Of a stretch of 64,000 nt of DNA, positions 53,031 through 62,059 are shown one piece after another. Below the pieces are notes generated by a model that had not been told where the DNA came from, ran no database searches, and worked only from the letters and a program-made list of their open reading frames with translations. The first letter of the stretch is position 1; every line of letters begins with the position of its first letter. The position numbers and the translations under genes were made by a program. Source of the DNA: Rhodococcus sp. IEGM 1381 (lineage in GTDB: Bacteria > Actinomycetota > Actinomycetes > Mycobacteriales > Mycobacteriaceae); contig NZ_JASHKQ010000002.1 in assembly GCF_030056795.1 (NCBI RefSeq), forward strand, positions 248,001-312,000, read 5' to 3'.

Positions 53031-53822
53031 CTACTTGCTGGGTCCTTTCGGCGGACGAGGGAGGAAATAGCTGGTCCGCTGCTGGTACTCGCGATACCCC
53101 GGCCGCTTTTCCATGCTGCGCTCGAGCAACCGGGCACCGGTGGCGAACACCAGAAAGTACGTCATCGCGATGGGAGACAGGAGCGTGAACACTCCGGGCC
53201 ACGCCGACGCCGAGACGAGGAACAAGCCCCACCACACCGCGGCGTCGCCGAAGTAGTTGGGATGCCGAGTCCAGGACCACAGACCACGATCCATGATCTT
53301 GCCCTTGTTCGACGCGTCGGCCTTGAAGGCTTTCAACTGCGCATCGCCCACTGCCTCGAACGTCCATCCGAGCATCCAGACCAGTACGCCGAGTACGACG
53401 ACGGTTGGGACCGATCCGTGTGCGACAGCGGATACCTGCAACGGCAGGGACACGAACCACACTGCAACCGCCTGCGTCAGATAGATCTTGCGCAGGGCAT
53501 ACACGGTTTTGTTTCCGGTGGCCTTGGACAGCAGCTCGGTGTATCGCGGATCCTCACCGTGCCCGCGTGAGCGCTGAAAGACATGCAGTGCAAGACGAAG
53601 TCCCCATACACCGACGAGCGCGAGCAGAAGCAATCGACGCCATAATTCACCTGTTCCGGTCGCAGCCGAGATCAGCGCGATCAGAACGAAGCCGCCGCCC
53701 CACGTCACGTCCACGACGTTGTGCCGTCCGATACGCGCACCGATGAGGACGGTGACGATCATCAGGACTGCGGTACCGCCGAGGCTCGCCAGCGATACGG
53801 TCAGGAAGTCCGACCAGTTCAT
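53031..53822 (-). CDS. DUF1295 membrane protein (steroid 5-alpha-reductase-like fold)
   Basis: A 263-residue integral membrane protein with about six helices and the hallmark GLWSWTRHPNYFGDAAVWWGL near residue 190. This motif is shared by DUF1295, steroid reductases and isoprenylcysteine methyltransferases and usually binds NADPH or SAM. I used the ATG at 53822, which overlaps the upstream CFA-synthase stop as ATGA. It is the last gene of the six-gene operon. A lipid double-bond reductase is one possibility, but no reaction is known from the sequence. Confidence 0.82.
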   Translation of the reverse strand: MNWSDFLTVSLASLGGTAVLMIVTVLIGARIGRHNVVDVTWGGGFVLIALISAATGTGELWRRLLLLALVGVWGLRLALHVFQRSRGHGEDPRYTELLSKATGNKTVYALRKIYLTQAVAVWFVSLPLQVSAVAHGSVPTVVVLGVLVWMLGWTFEAVGDAQLKAFKADASNKGKIMDRGLWSWTRHPNYFGDAAVWWGLFLVSASAWPGVFTLLSPIAMTYFLVFATGARLLERSMEKRPGYREYQQRTSYFLPRPPKGPSK

Positions 53823-55144
53823 CCGGTGGTGGTCCAGGTCGGCCGCACCGGTTCCATCTCGGACGGTCCGTTCTCGGACCTGACCGCCAGGATCTGGTCG
53901 ACGCCCATCCTGTTGTCCCGGAACGCCATTCCACCGCCGATCAAGTACAGCCGCCATACGCGTGCGACCTCTTCCCCGACCATCGCCACCACGTCGTCGA
54001 AGCGCGCCTCGAAGCGCTCGGTCCAGACGTCGACGGTTCGGACGTAATGCTCCCGAAGGGCGTGCACGTCGCGAACCTCGAGTCCGGCCTCCTCGATCAT
54101 TGCGACTGTCCGCCCGACCGGGCGCATGTACATGTCCGGCGCGATGAACGATTCGATGAATGCTCCGCCGCCGGGGTTGTCGCCTTCCCTCCGCGACATC
54201 TGCTGGATCAGCACCCGTCCACCCGGCTTGACGTTGGCATGCAGTGCGGCGGTGTAGGTCGGGTAATTGGACTCCCCCACATGCTCACCCATTTCGATCG
54301 ACGCCACCGCGTCGAAAGGCCCGTCCGGAATTTCCCGATAATCCTGGATCCGGATCTCGACCTTGTCCTGCAGTCCTCGGTCGGCGATTCGCTTGTCGAT
54401 GAAGGCTTTCTGTTCGCGCGAGATGGTCACTCCGACGACCTGCGCTCCGTACTCCTGAGCCGCGTGCAGGCTCAGCGAACCCCAGCCGCAGCCGACGTCG
54501 AGAAAGCGTTGCCCTACACCCTTGTCGAGCCCGATCTTGCGACAGACGAGGTCGAGTTTGTCGCGCTGGGCATCATCGAGGGTGTAGTCCGGCGAATCCG
54601 AGGTCCAGTACGCCGACGAGTACGCCATGTGCGAGTCGAGTACGAGTTCGTAGAAGTCGTTGGAGAGATCGTAGTGATGGCTGATCGCAGCGCGGTCACG
54701 GAGCATCGAGTGCAGCCGGCCCTTCACCGAAGCCTGCGACATGGGCGGTGGTAGTGGTCGGCCGAACACTCCGAGATCCTTTGCCAGTCTTGCCAATCGC
54801 AGTAGCGACGCCGGCCCCGGTCGGACGGCCGAGAGTCGGCGCTCACGCACCACACCCCAGACGTGATCGAGGGCCGCGGCAAGATCGCCCTCGACGTCCA
54901 GTTCCCCGGTGACGTACGCCTGCGCAGCACCGAGTTCACCGGGGCTCCACAGCAATCGACGAAGGGCGCTCGGGCTCCGCAACAGCACCCTCGGTGCCGC
55001 GGCATCTCCTGCAACGGATCCGTCCCACGCCTGCAGCCGGACGGGAAGCGGACCACCCACCAGGGGTTCTATCAACTCGGCAATCCGATGCGCGACACCG
55101 ACACTTCGATCGGTCCGGTCCACGGTGGGTGTCGAGGTGGTCAT
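53819..55144 (-). CDS. Cyclopropane-fatty-acid-synthase-family methyltransferase, copy 1
   Basis: A 441-residue SAM-dependent lipid methyltransferase. An N-terminal domain precedes the catalytic domain, which begins ISHHYDLSNDFYELVLDSHMAYSSAYW. Then come VGCGWGSLSLHAA (SAM site), VTISREQKAF and the active-site loop ASIEMGEHVGESNYPTY. That loop differs from copy 2 (SVEMIEAVG), so the two enzymes probably do different chemistry or use different substrates. The ATG at 55144 overlaps the copy 2 stop by 4 bp. It is the fifth gene of the operon. Confidence 0.88.
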   Translation of the reverse strand: MTTSTPTVDRTDRSVGVAHRIAELIEPLVGGPLPVRLQAWDGSVAGDAAAPRVLLRSPSALRRLLWSPGELGAAQAYVTGELDVEGDLAAALDHVWGVVRERRLSAVRPGPASLLRLARLAKDLGVFGRPLPPPMSQASVKGRLHSMLRDRAAISHHYDLSNDFYELVLDSHMAYSSAYWTSDSPDYTLDDAQRDKLDLVCRKIGLDKGVGQRFLDVGCGWGSLSLHAAQEYGAQVVGVTISREQKAFIDKRIADRGLQDKVEIRIQDYREIPDGPFDAVASIEMGEHVGESNYPTYTAALHANVKPGGRVLIQQMSRREGDNPGGGAFIESFIAPDMYMRPVGRTVAMIEEAGLEVRDVHALREHYVRTVDVWTERFEARFDDVVAMVGEEVARVWRLYLIGGGMAFRDNRMGVDQILAVRSENGPSEMEPVRPTWTTTG

Positions 55145-56451
55145 CGGTTGTCCCTTCGGTCGAGCACGATCTGCTGAACATCGAGGTACCCGGATCGAAA
55201 TCCGGCCTCCGAGTAGCACAGGTAGAAGTGCCACATTCGCGCGAACACCTCGTCGAAACCGAGGTCCTCTGCCTCGCTGCGGCATTCGCTGAAGCGACTG
55301 TCCCACAGTGCGAGGGTTCGCGCGTAGTGGTCTCCCATGGACAGACGCTCGCGAACCCGAAGCGAGGTGTGCTGCTCGGTCACCTCCTCGATGGCCCGCA
55401 CCGACGGTAGGAACCCGCCGGGAAAGATGTACTTGTGCACCCAGGTGTACGTGTTTCGAGTAGCCAGCATCCGGTCGTGCGGCATCGTGATGGCCTGGAG
55501 GGCAACCCGCCCACCCGGCGCGAGCAACGAGTCGATCGTCTCGAAGTACGTTCCCCAGTACTGGTGACCGACGGCCTCGATCATCTCGACCGACACGATC
55601 GCGTCGTACTCGCCGTCGACCAGACGATAGTCGAGGAGATCTATCTGGATTCGATCTCCGTAACCCGCAGCGGCACAACGTTTACGCGCCAGTTCCTGCT
55701 GTTCGGTCGACAATGTCACCGAGCGTACCGTCGCACCACGAGCGGCCGCACGGATAGCCAGCTCGCCCCATCCGGTGCCGATTTCGAGGACCCTGGTTCC
55801 ATCGCCGACGCCCGCGCGGTCGAGTAGCCGATCGATCTTTCGACACTGAGCGTCGGCGAGTTCCTCACTGTCGTTGCCGCTTCCCGATCCGGCGAACAAC
55901 GCACTCGAGTAAGTCATCGTCTCGTCGAGGAAGAGTTCGAAGAGGTCGTTCGACAGATCGTAGTGCCGGGAGATGTTGGATCGCGTGTTCTTGGTCGTAT
56001 TCCGCTCGCTCCGTGGAGGTTTGGGAATATAGAGCCCTCGGAGGCGCTGCAGGGACTTCGGAATCAGCGACGCCATTCGCCGGGCGAAGACCTCGAGCAC
56101 AGCAGTGAGGTCCTCGGCATCCCAGTCTCCGGCCATGTATGCCTCACCGAATCCGATGAGTCCACTGTCGCCGACCCGTGCGGCGAAGTCGTGTGGCCGA
56201 TAGACGGTCATCAGCGGCGCGTCGGCCGACCCTGCCCCGATCACTTCGCCGTCGGGCATCTCCACCCGGACCTGCAATCCCGCGACCGCACGACGGAAGA
56301 GGAAGTCGGCGACCGGCGCGGCGGCAGTAACCTTCATACCTCCGGGAACATGGGCGATCTGAGGCCAGACCCGCGGATCGACCGACGGGTGCGGACCGGC
56401 AGCGGAACCGTACGGGTTCGACACAGAATTGGATTTCGACACAGTTGTCAT
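55141..56451 (-). CDS. Cyclopropane-fatty-acid-synthase-family methyltransferase, copy 2 (UfaA1-like)
   Basis: A 436-residue relative of copy 1 and of mycobacterial UfaA1. The catalytic part has NISRHYDLSNDLFELFLDETMTYSSALF, LEIGTGWGELAIRAA, VTLSTEQQELARKR and the loop VSVEMIEAVGHQYWGTYFE. These enzymes transfer a methyl from SAM to the double bond of a membrane fatty acid, giving cyclopropane or methyl-branched chains. It overlaps DUF1365 upstream and copy 1 downstream by 4 bp each. Confidence 0.9.
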   Translation of the reverse strand: MTTVSKSNSVSNPYGSAAGPHPSVDPRVWPQIAHVPGGMKVTAAAPVADFLFRRAVAGLQVRVEMPDGEVIGAGSADAPLMTVYRPHDFAARVGDSGLIGFGEAYMAGDWDAEDLTAVLEVFARRMASLIPKSLQRLRGLYIPKPPRSERNTTKNTRSNISRHYDLSNDLFELFLDETMTYSSALFAGSGSGNDSEELADAQCRKIDRLLDRAGVGDGTRVLEIGTGWGELAIRAAARGATVRSVTLSTEQQELARKRCAAAGYGDRIQIDLLDYRLVDGEYDAIVSVEMIEAVGHQYWGTYFETIDSLLAPGGRVALQAITMPHDRMLATRNTYTWVHKYIFPGGFLPSVRAIEEVTEQHTSLRVRERLSMGDHYARTLALWDSRFSECRSEAEDLGFDEVFARMWHFYLCYSEAGFRSGYLDVQQIVLDRRDNR

Positions 56452-57227
56452 CTGTGGGCCCCTTCCTTCTGGAATTTTCGTTCCCCCGGAGGGGCAGGTT
56501 TCTGCACGATCTTCAGACCCCGCGCCCAGAGCCGAATTCCTTGCCAGCGGATCTGTACCACCACTCGCAACGGCGCAATCGGGATCTCGAGTGCGGTTCG
56601 AAGAATCGACCGCGTCGTCACCTCGCGTCGACGGCCGTCGACGGTTGCCACGAACGGAGGCTGATCGGGCCGTTCGAGGACGATCGACAGCCGGAGTGCT
56701 GCGTCCGGCTCGGGTAGCCGCATGGAGTATTCACCGTCGACGTCGTTGAACGGCGAGACGTAGAACTCCTTGGTCGTGCGGGCCGCGCCGCGATGATCGG
56801 TGTGCAGCAGATACCGGTATCGCTCGCCGTAGGTGTTGTGCACCTCCGCCACCACGCAGCGGAGCTCTCCGTCACGATCGTGACACCAGTACACACTCAA
56901 TGGGTTGAACGTGTGCCCGAACACCCGCGCGCTGGCCAGCATCGTGATCCGTCCGCCGCCCAGATCGATACCGTTCTCCGCCAGGAACGCGTCGACGTTC
57001 TCGCGAAGGGTGGCGTCGGGGTCACCGAGGTGGTCACGGGGATCGAACGAGGCCAGCGGTCGCAGTATCCGGGGCAACTCGGGGAGTGCGTCGAGGTCGA
57101 CGAACCAGCTGTAACTCTTGTACGAGAACGTGTTTCGAATCGGCGCGCGTCGCACGTGATCGATCCGAGTGAGATACAGCGCCGCTCCGTGTGCGCGGGT
57201 GGCCGGCAGAACGGACGTCAAAGCCAC
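56448..57227 (-). CDS. DUF1365 family protein
   Basis: A 259-residue protein starting ALYLTRIDHVRRAPIRNTFSYKSYSWFVDLDALPELP, with RVFGHTFNPLSVYWCHD and EVHNTYGERYRYLL, the DUF1365 hallmarks. Function is unknown, but the family almost always lies next to CFA-synthase-like and FAD oxidoreductase genes (for example Rv0447c-Rv0449c of M. tuberculosis), so it should work on the same lipid. I chose the GTG at 57227, which gives a 10-bp overlap with the upstream FAD gene. Confidence 0.88.
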   Translation of the reverse strand: MALTSVLPATRAHGAALYLTRIDHVRRAPIRNTFSYKSYSWFVDLDALPELPRILRPLASFDPRDHLGDPDATLRENVDAFLAENGIDLGGGRITMLASARVFGHTFNPLSVYWCHDRDGELRCVVAEVHNTYGERYRYLLHTDHRGAARTTKEFYVSPFNDVDGEYSMRLPEPDAALRLSIVLERPDQPPFVATVDGRRREVTTRSILRTALEIPIAPLRVVVQIRWQGIRLWARGLKIVQKPAPPGERKFQKEGAHR

Positions 57228-58489
57228 GTGGCCCCCACCCGTTGTGCAGCGCGCGCTCCGGACAACGCACCGTCCTCGTGGAATCCCCAGCCGTGGTACG
57301 CCCCGGCGAACGCCACCGTGTCGGTGTCCAATTCGGGCAGACGACGCTGCGCTGCCACGGATTCGGGGGTGTACTGCGGGTGCTCGTAGGTCATTTCGTC
57401 GAGTACCGTGTTCGGGTCGATGCGATCCGCTCCACCGAGGGTGACCAGCATCCTTCGATCGGTTTCGTCCAAGCGCTGCAACCTCGTCAGGTCGTAGCTG
57501 ACCAGCACCCGATCGGGCCTGGCGGTGCAGGTCGGGAGGTGGTAATTCCACGAGGCCCGTGCCCTGGTGTTTCGCGGCAGCACCGACGAGTCGGTGTGCA
57601 GAGCAGTGTGATTGACCGAATACGGCATCGCTCCGAGAACGCTGTGTTCGAGCGCAGTCGGTTCTGCGAGCATCTTCAGCGCTGCACCGGGATGGACTGC
57701 GACCACGGCTGCGTCGAACGTGCGCAGGTCGTCGTGGCCGTCCCGGATCTGCACGGAGTCCTGCGACTTGTAGACCGCGCGCACCGGGGTATCGATCAAC
57801 ACCTCGTCGATGTGCGACGCAACCCGGCGAACGTATTCGATCGACCCGCCCGTGACGGTGCGCCAGGTGGGAGATCCTGTGACGGTGAGCATTCCGTGGT
57901 GCCGAAGAAAGGAGAACAGGTAGCGAGCCGGGTAAGCGAGCGCAGTGTCCGGATCACACGACCACACCGCCGACACCAACGGCGTCATGAAGTGGGACTC
58001 GAAATATGCCGAGAACGAATGGTCGTCGAGAAATGTACCGAGTGTGGTCTCGGAATCCACCGAATCCGGATTGTCCAGAAGTTCGGTCGCCAGCCGGTGA
58101 AACCGCTTGACATCGAGCAACATCGACACGAATCGCGGCTTGAACACCGCCGTGCGTTGCGCGAGGATTCCGCGCATGCCCTGGCCACCCGAGTACTCGA
58201 GCCCGCACCCGTCGCAGCGCACGGACATGCTCATGTCCGAATCCTGAGTGGGCACATCGAGCTCGTCGAACAGTCGAAGCAGCGTCGGATACGTCCGGTC
58301 GTTGTGCACGATGAAACCGGTGTCGACGCCCACCGGACCGGCGGGGCCGTCCACGTAGTGGGTGTCCGCATGGCCGCCGAGGCGGGAGTCCGCCTCGTAC
58401 AACGTCACCGACGAGTTCTTCGACAGTGCGTATGCGGCCGTCAGGCCGGCGACGCCACTCCCTACCACCGCGACGCGACGGCGCGTCAC
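57218..58489 (-). CDS. FAD-dependent amine-oxidase-like oxidoreductase (COG2907 type)
   Basis: A 423-residue flavoprotein. The dinucleotide-binding N-terminus is VAVVGSGVAGLTAAYALSK, and the second FAD region YEADSRLGGHADT follows. GVDTGFIVHNDRTYPTLLRLFDEL is typical of the COG2907 group found beside CFA synthases. The C-terminal FAD contact is FAGAYHGWGFHEDGALSGARAA. It may desaturate, oxidise or reduce the methylated acyl chain. It overlaps the hydrolase gene by 4 bp and DUF1365 by 10 bp. Confidence 0.88.
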   Translation of the reverse strand: MTRRRVAVVGSGVAGLTAAYALSKNSSVTLYEADSRLGGHADTHYVDGPAGPVGVDTGFIVHNDRTYPTLLRLFDELDVPTQDSDMSMSVRCDGCGLEYSGGQGMRGILAQRTAVFKPRFVSMLLDVKRFHRLATELLDNPDSVDSETTLGTFLDDHSFSAYFESHFMTPLVSAVWSCDPDTALAYPARYLFSFLRHHGMLTVTGSPTWRTVTGGSIEYVRRVASHIDEVLIDTPVRAVYKSQDSVQIRDGHDDLRTFDAAVVAVHPGAALKMLAEPTALEHSVLGAMPYSVNHTALHTDSSVLPRNTRARASWNYHLPTCTARPDRVLVSYDLTRLQRLDETDRRMLVTLGGADRIDPNTVLDEMTYEHPQYTPESVAAQRRLPELDTDTVAFAGAYHGWGFHEDGALSGARAAQRVGATWL

Positions 58490-59145
58490 GACTGTTTGCC
58501 CATGCAGTCGACCTGCGCATCGGCGGCGATACCGAGAACGAAGTCACGCGTGGCCTGCGACCAGAGCCGCGGATTGCGGAGCATGAAATGCCCACCCGGA
58601 ACGGAGAGGTAGCGAGCAGTCGCCCCGCGCTCCACCGCACGTTCGGTCGCCCGGAGTGAGGTTCGCGGATCGGTCCACCTGTCGGCAGTTCCGTGCATCA
58701 CGAGCAGCTTCTTACCCGGTCCGAACGCATCGGCCTCCGCCCCCTCCGGCCACCACGGGGCCAAGGCGACGACACCCACGATAGAAGGGTCGTCGATCAG
58801 GGCAGCGGCTGTGCGGCCACCCATCGAATGGCCGACGACCACCACGTGAACGTCGGGATGCTCGGCGCGGATTCGGTTCAGTGCCCACCGGGCGTCCTCG
58901 ACCGCCGTCCGTTCGGGGGCGTTCCAGCCGCGGAACCGGTACTGCAGCTGTTGAACCGATATGCCGCGTGCTCGGCCTGCCCGCCGAAGCGTCCAGGTGA
59001 ACGGCCACATTCGCAGACCGGCCAGGTGCCACGATCTGCTGCGCGCCCGGCTCACGTCCTTTCCGCCGCCAAGGACCAACACGACCAACGCAGGATCGGA
59101 CACCCGCCTGCCGGTGCGCAGTACTGGAGTCGGCTCGTTACTCAT
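58486..59145 (-). CDS. Alpha/beta hydrolase
   Basis: A 219-residue hydrolase. The nucleophile elbow is VVGHSMGGR (Ser at about 110). A late acid in LVMHGTADRWTDP and His in VPGGHFMLRNP complete the triad. I chose the ATG at 59145. A much longer frame upstream would read through the tmRNA 3' end and is not credible. As first gene of the six-gene operon it may release or load an acyl chain, but its substrate is unknown. Confidence 0.8.
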   Translation of the reverse strand: MSNEPTPVLRTGRRVSDPALVVLVLGGGKDVSRARSRSWHLAGLRMWPFTWTLRRAGRARGISVQQLQYRFRGWNAPERTAVEDARWALNRIRAEHPDVHVVVVGHSMGGRTAAALIDDPSIVGVVALAPWWPEGAEADAFGPGKKLLVMHGTADRWTDPRTSLRATERAVERGATARYLSVPGGHFMLRNPRLWSQATRDFVLGIAADAQVDCMGKQS

Positions 59146-59222
59146 GCCGGTTATTCGGCACCGCGGCCGCTTCGGGTGGGATCGGTTCGAAAGGGGCGAT
59201 TGTGACCTGTCCGACACAGACA

Positions 59223-59263
59223 AGAAGACCGGGCCGAGAGTGTGTCTCTCGGCCCGGTCTTCT
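59223..59263 (-). terminator. Perfect 18-bp hairpin terminator of tmRNA
   Basis: Arms at 59223-59240 and 59246-59263 pair over 18 bp without mismatch, with a 5-base loop. The hairpin lies 4 bp beyond the mature tmRNA end and separates it from the hydrolase operon. Confidence 0.9.
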
Positions 59264-59267
59264 GCGG

Positions 59268-59635
59268 TGGAGCTGCCGGGAATCGAACCCGGGTCCTCTG
59301 CTGCATTGCCAGGGCTTCTCCGTGTGCAGTCCGCTATGTCTCTACTTGGATCTCCCGATCTCGCGAACAAGTCAGGATGACGATCCCAGCCACTGTTTGA
59401 TGTTCCTCATCATCCCGCGGCCGGATGAATCGGTGAGCCCTCTAGCTGATGCCAGCACCCGGGCCGAGGGCAAGCCCGGACTGACAGACACGCAGTCGCT
59501 ACTTAGGCAGCGAGTGCGTAGTCGCGCTGATTGGAATCGGCGCTTATAAGGTTGCGATGACGCTTACGGTGGTCTCTCGCCTGCACCGACACGCTTCCCC
59601 TGACTCAACATACAAAGTCGAAACCGTTCAGCCCC
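59268..59635 (-). ncRNA. ssrA: Transfer-messenger RNA (ssrA)
   Basis: About 368 nt. The 5' end GGGGCTGAACGGTTTCGACTTTG and 3' T arm/acceptor (GGTTCGATTCCCGGCAGCTCC plus A) form the alanyl tRNA-like domain, with a GGGGCTG/CAGCTCC acceptor stem. The tag reading frame is directly legible as ADSNQRDYALAA followed by TAA, matching actinobacterial tags. The 3' CCA is not encoded. With smpB 2.4 kb upstream on the same strand, the window holds both parts of trans-translation. Confidence 0.97.
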
Positions 59636-59700
59636 GTATGTTCCCGAACACCGTGTCCGGGCTGTTCAGTGTAACGCCTCGGATGGCCACATTCATCCCA

Positions 59701-61173
59701 TTAACTGTCGGCACGGCGATCCGTCGCGTGCGATGCGGCATCGGCGTCCACACGCTGCACGACAGTGCGCAGCATTCGGCGCGCCACGACCAACCGTGCC
59801 GGCAGAGACGCGTACCAGACTGCGCGACCGGCCAGTCCGCGCGGGAAGAACACCAACCGCTGCTCGATCGTCGGCTGCTTCGCGGTTCCGCCCACCGTGA
59901 GATCCAGCCACGCCTCGCCGGGCAGCCGGGTCGAAGACTTGAGCCGGGTGGTGTGTTCGGTGCCCGACGCCGAAGCGTCGGGTCCGGTGGCGTCGCGATG
60001 CCAGCCGGTGAGAACGTCGGCGTCGGCCAATCGCTCGAGTGCGGGCCTGATCGCGGTCGACTGCGCTGCGCTGCGGGCAACCCGGGTGTCGGTGTAGACG
60101 ACCTCCCCGGCCCAATCCGGATCCGAGGGCAGCGGATCCGACGGTGCCGCGGTACCGGTGGCGTCGGTCCACCTCGTCTCGACCTCGCCGTCGTCGATCT
60201 TGCGCAGGGCCAATCTCACGGAATCTCGGTAGCCGGTCAAACCGCCGTCCGGGCGCGGTACGACGGCGTCGATGTCCATCTCGTGACCGACGGCGTCGTA
60301 CTGCAGCGATTCGATGAGCGGCATCGCCAGCCCGCGGGGAATGGGTGTGACCAGCCCGATCCAGTGGCCGGCCAAACGCGGAGTCAACACCGGAAGCACG
60401 ATGATGCGGCGCTGCCTCAAGCCGGCGACGTCGGCGTAGATGTTCATCATCTCTCCGTACTGCATGACGTCGGGACCACCGATATCGAAGGTCCGGGATT
60501 CGGCGATCGGCGCGCTCGCGGCCCCGATCAGGTAGTGCAACACGTCGCGCACAGCGATGGGCTGGATTCGATTGTGTACCCACCGCGGCGTGGTCATCAC
60601 CGGAAGCCGGTTGGTCAGGTGGCGAATCATCTCGAACGACGCCGAACCCGATCCGATAACCACCCCCGCCTGCAGCACCACGGTGGGAACGCCCGACTCG
60701 ATCAGAATGCGACCTACCTCGGCACGAGACTTCAGGTGGGGCGACAACTCCCCGGTAGGCGGGTGCAGTCCGCCGAGGTACACGATGCGACCGACGCCGC
60801 ACTCGGCAGCAACGGCCGCAACGTTCTCGGCGCTGTCGCGTTCGGTATCGGCGAAATCTGAATGGCCTGCGGTGCCCATCGAGTGCACCAGGTAATACAT
60901 GATGTCGACTCCGGTCAGCGCCTCCTTCAGCGATTCCCGGTCGCTCAGATCGCCCTTGACGATCTCGACGTCCGCCGCCCACGGCACGTTGTCGAGCTTG
61001 CTTGGGGTGCGAGCAAGCACTCGGACCCGGTACCCCTCGTCGAGCAGACGCGGTGCCAGACGCCCGCCCAGGTATCCCGTGGCACCGGTCACCAGGACGA
61101 GGGGAGGGCGTCCGTCGTCCTGAGCCGCGGGGATGTCGGACGGCGAATCGGAAGCTGTCATAAACGAGGTCAT
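59701..61173 (-). CDS. NAD(P)-binding SDR-type protein with C-terminal DUF2867-like domain
   Basis: A 490-residue protein. The N-terminal atypical short-chain-dehydrogenase domain has the nucleotide motif VTGATGYLGGRLAPRLL (residues about 28-44), a VLARTPSKL phosphate-binding region and a YLVHSMG segment. After about 300 a second domain ends in WLDLTVGGTAKQPTIEQRLVFFPRGLAGRAVWYASLP, like DUF2867. Function is unknown, and related proteins are annotated only as sugar-nucleotide epimerase-like. An in-frame ATG at 61161 is an alternative start. It ends 65 bp before the tmRNA 5' end, which must contain the tmRNA promoter. Confidence 0.8.
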   Translation of the reverse strand: MTSFMTASDSPSDIPAAQDDGRPPLVLVTGATGYLGGRLAPRLLDEGYRVRVLARTPSKLDNVPWAADVEIVKGDLSDRESLKEALTGVDIMYYLVHSMGTAGHSDFADTERDSAENVAAVAAECGVGRIVYLGGLHPPTGELSPHLKSRAEVGRILIESGVPTVVLQAGVVIGSGSASFEMIRHLTNRLPVMTTPRWVHNRIQPIAVRDVLHYLIGAASAPIAESRTFDIGGPDVMQYGEMMNIYADVAGLRQRRIIVLPVLTPRLAGHWIGLVTPIPRGLAMPLIESLQYDAVGHEMDIDAVVPRPDGGLTGYRDSVRLALRKIDDGEVETRWTDATGTAAPSDPLPSDPDWAGEVVYTDTRVARSAAQSTAIRPALERLADADVLTGWHRDATGPDASASGTEHTTRLKSSTRLPGEAWLDLTVGGTAKQPTIEQRLVFFPRGLAGRAVWYASLPARLVVARRMLRTVVQRVDADAASHATDRRADS

Positions 61174-61192
61174 TACCCCCGAGCGGGTGAGT

Positions 61193-62059
61193 TCAACCTG
61201 CGAGGGCGATCATCGCGATCGCGCCGAGCGCCAGCGCCATTCCGATCTTCTGCAGAGTGCCGACTCTTTCGCCGAGCATCACCATGGCCAGCAAGACCGT
61301 TGCTGCCGGATACAACGAAGCGATGACGCTCACCAACGAGAGAAGACCGTCCTGATAGGCGTAGATCAAGGCGGCATTGGCGACCACGTCGAGCACGCTG
61401 ACGAACGCCGCAAGTTTGAGCACGCTGCCGTGCGGGGGCGAGAAGTGCCCGGAAGCCAGGGCTACCACCCAGACCACCGCGGTTGCCGATGCACGCGACG
61501 CCGCAAGCGGCCACAGTCCACTGCCATCGCCGATCTGGTGCAGAAAAATGAACGCGAATGCGAACGTCACGCCCGAACCGACCGTCAACCAGGCCACGGT
61601 TCGGGTGAACCTCATCTCCCGACCGCCTGCCACTTCACCGGTCACTTCGTCGGGCGACTCCTTGCTGACGAGCACCACTGCTACCAGTGCCACCGCAATG
61701 CCGACGAACGCGATGACGCCCGGCCGCTCACCGATCCACAAACCGACCAGCACCGGAATTCCGGCGACCAGTACCGCGGTGACAGGCGAGACCACTGCCA
61801 TCGGCCCGGCCGCGAGCGCGAGGTAGAACCACCACACCGCGACGCCGCCGGCAACACCCGAGGCCAGTCCCCACAACATCGCCGAGAGTTCGATCGTGCC
61901 GCCGACGAACGGTGCGACGAGCAGAACGATCACCAGAGACAGCGGGTAGGACACGATGACCACCCGGAGGGCGGCGACCCGGCGGGATGCGACACCGCCG
62001 ACGAAATCGCTCACCCCATAGCCGACGGCAGCTACCAGAGCGAGCAGAACAGCGGTCAG
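61193..62059 (-). CDS. EamA-type (DMT) permease, likely CTG start
   Basis: A 288-residue membrane protein with about ten helices and a gene-duplicated EamA fold. The conserved N-terminal helix [21 protein letters not shown] only becomes complete if translation starts at the CTG at 62059. This CTG overlaps the smpB stop (CTGA), and AAGGGA lies 5 bp upstream. The first standard start, a GTG at 62014, would remove half of helix 1 and has no ribosome site. The substrate is unknown; DMT permeases export amino acids or metabolites. It is coupled to smpB. Confidence 0.8.
   Translation of the reverse strand: MTAVLLALVAAVGYGVSDFVGGVASRRVAALRVVIVSYPLSLVIVLLVAPFVGGTIELSAMLWGLASGVAGGVAVWWFYLALAAGPMAVVSPVTAVLVAGIPVLVGLWIGERPGVIAFVGIAVALVAVVLVSKESPDEVTGEVAGGREMRFTRTVAWLTVGSGVTFAFAFIFLHQIGDGSGLWPLAASRASATAVVWVVALASGHFSPPHGSVLKLAAFVSVLDVVANAALIYAYQDGLLSLVSVIASLYPAATVLLAMVMLGERVGTLQKIGMALALGAIAMIALAG

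Noticed and set aside
55145-55678. N-terminal extension of CFA-synthase copy 1
   Set aside because: Shadow frame of copy 2. The ATGA overlap at 55141-55144 gives the start.
59146-59370. N-terminal extension of the alpha/beta hydrolase
   Set aside because: It reads through the tmRNA 3' end and its terminator, which are RNA features.
59202-60861. Plus-strand open frames across tmRNA and the SDR-type gene
   Set aside because: They are antisense to the tmRNA and to a clear NAD(P)-binding protein gene, and have no family features.
62014-62014. GTG at 62014 as the permease start
   Set aside because: It would remove the first half of the conserved N-terminal helix and lacks a ribosome-binding site. 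The CTG at 62059 fits better, though it still needs proof.
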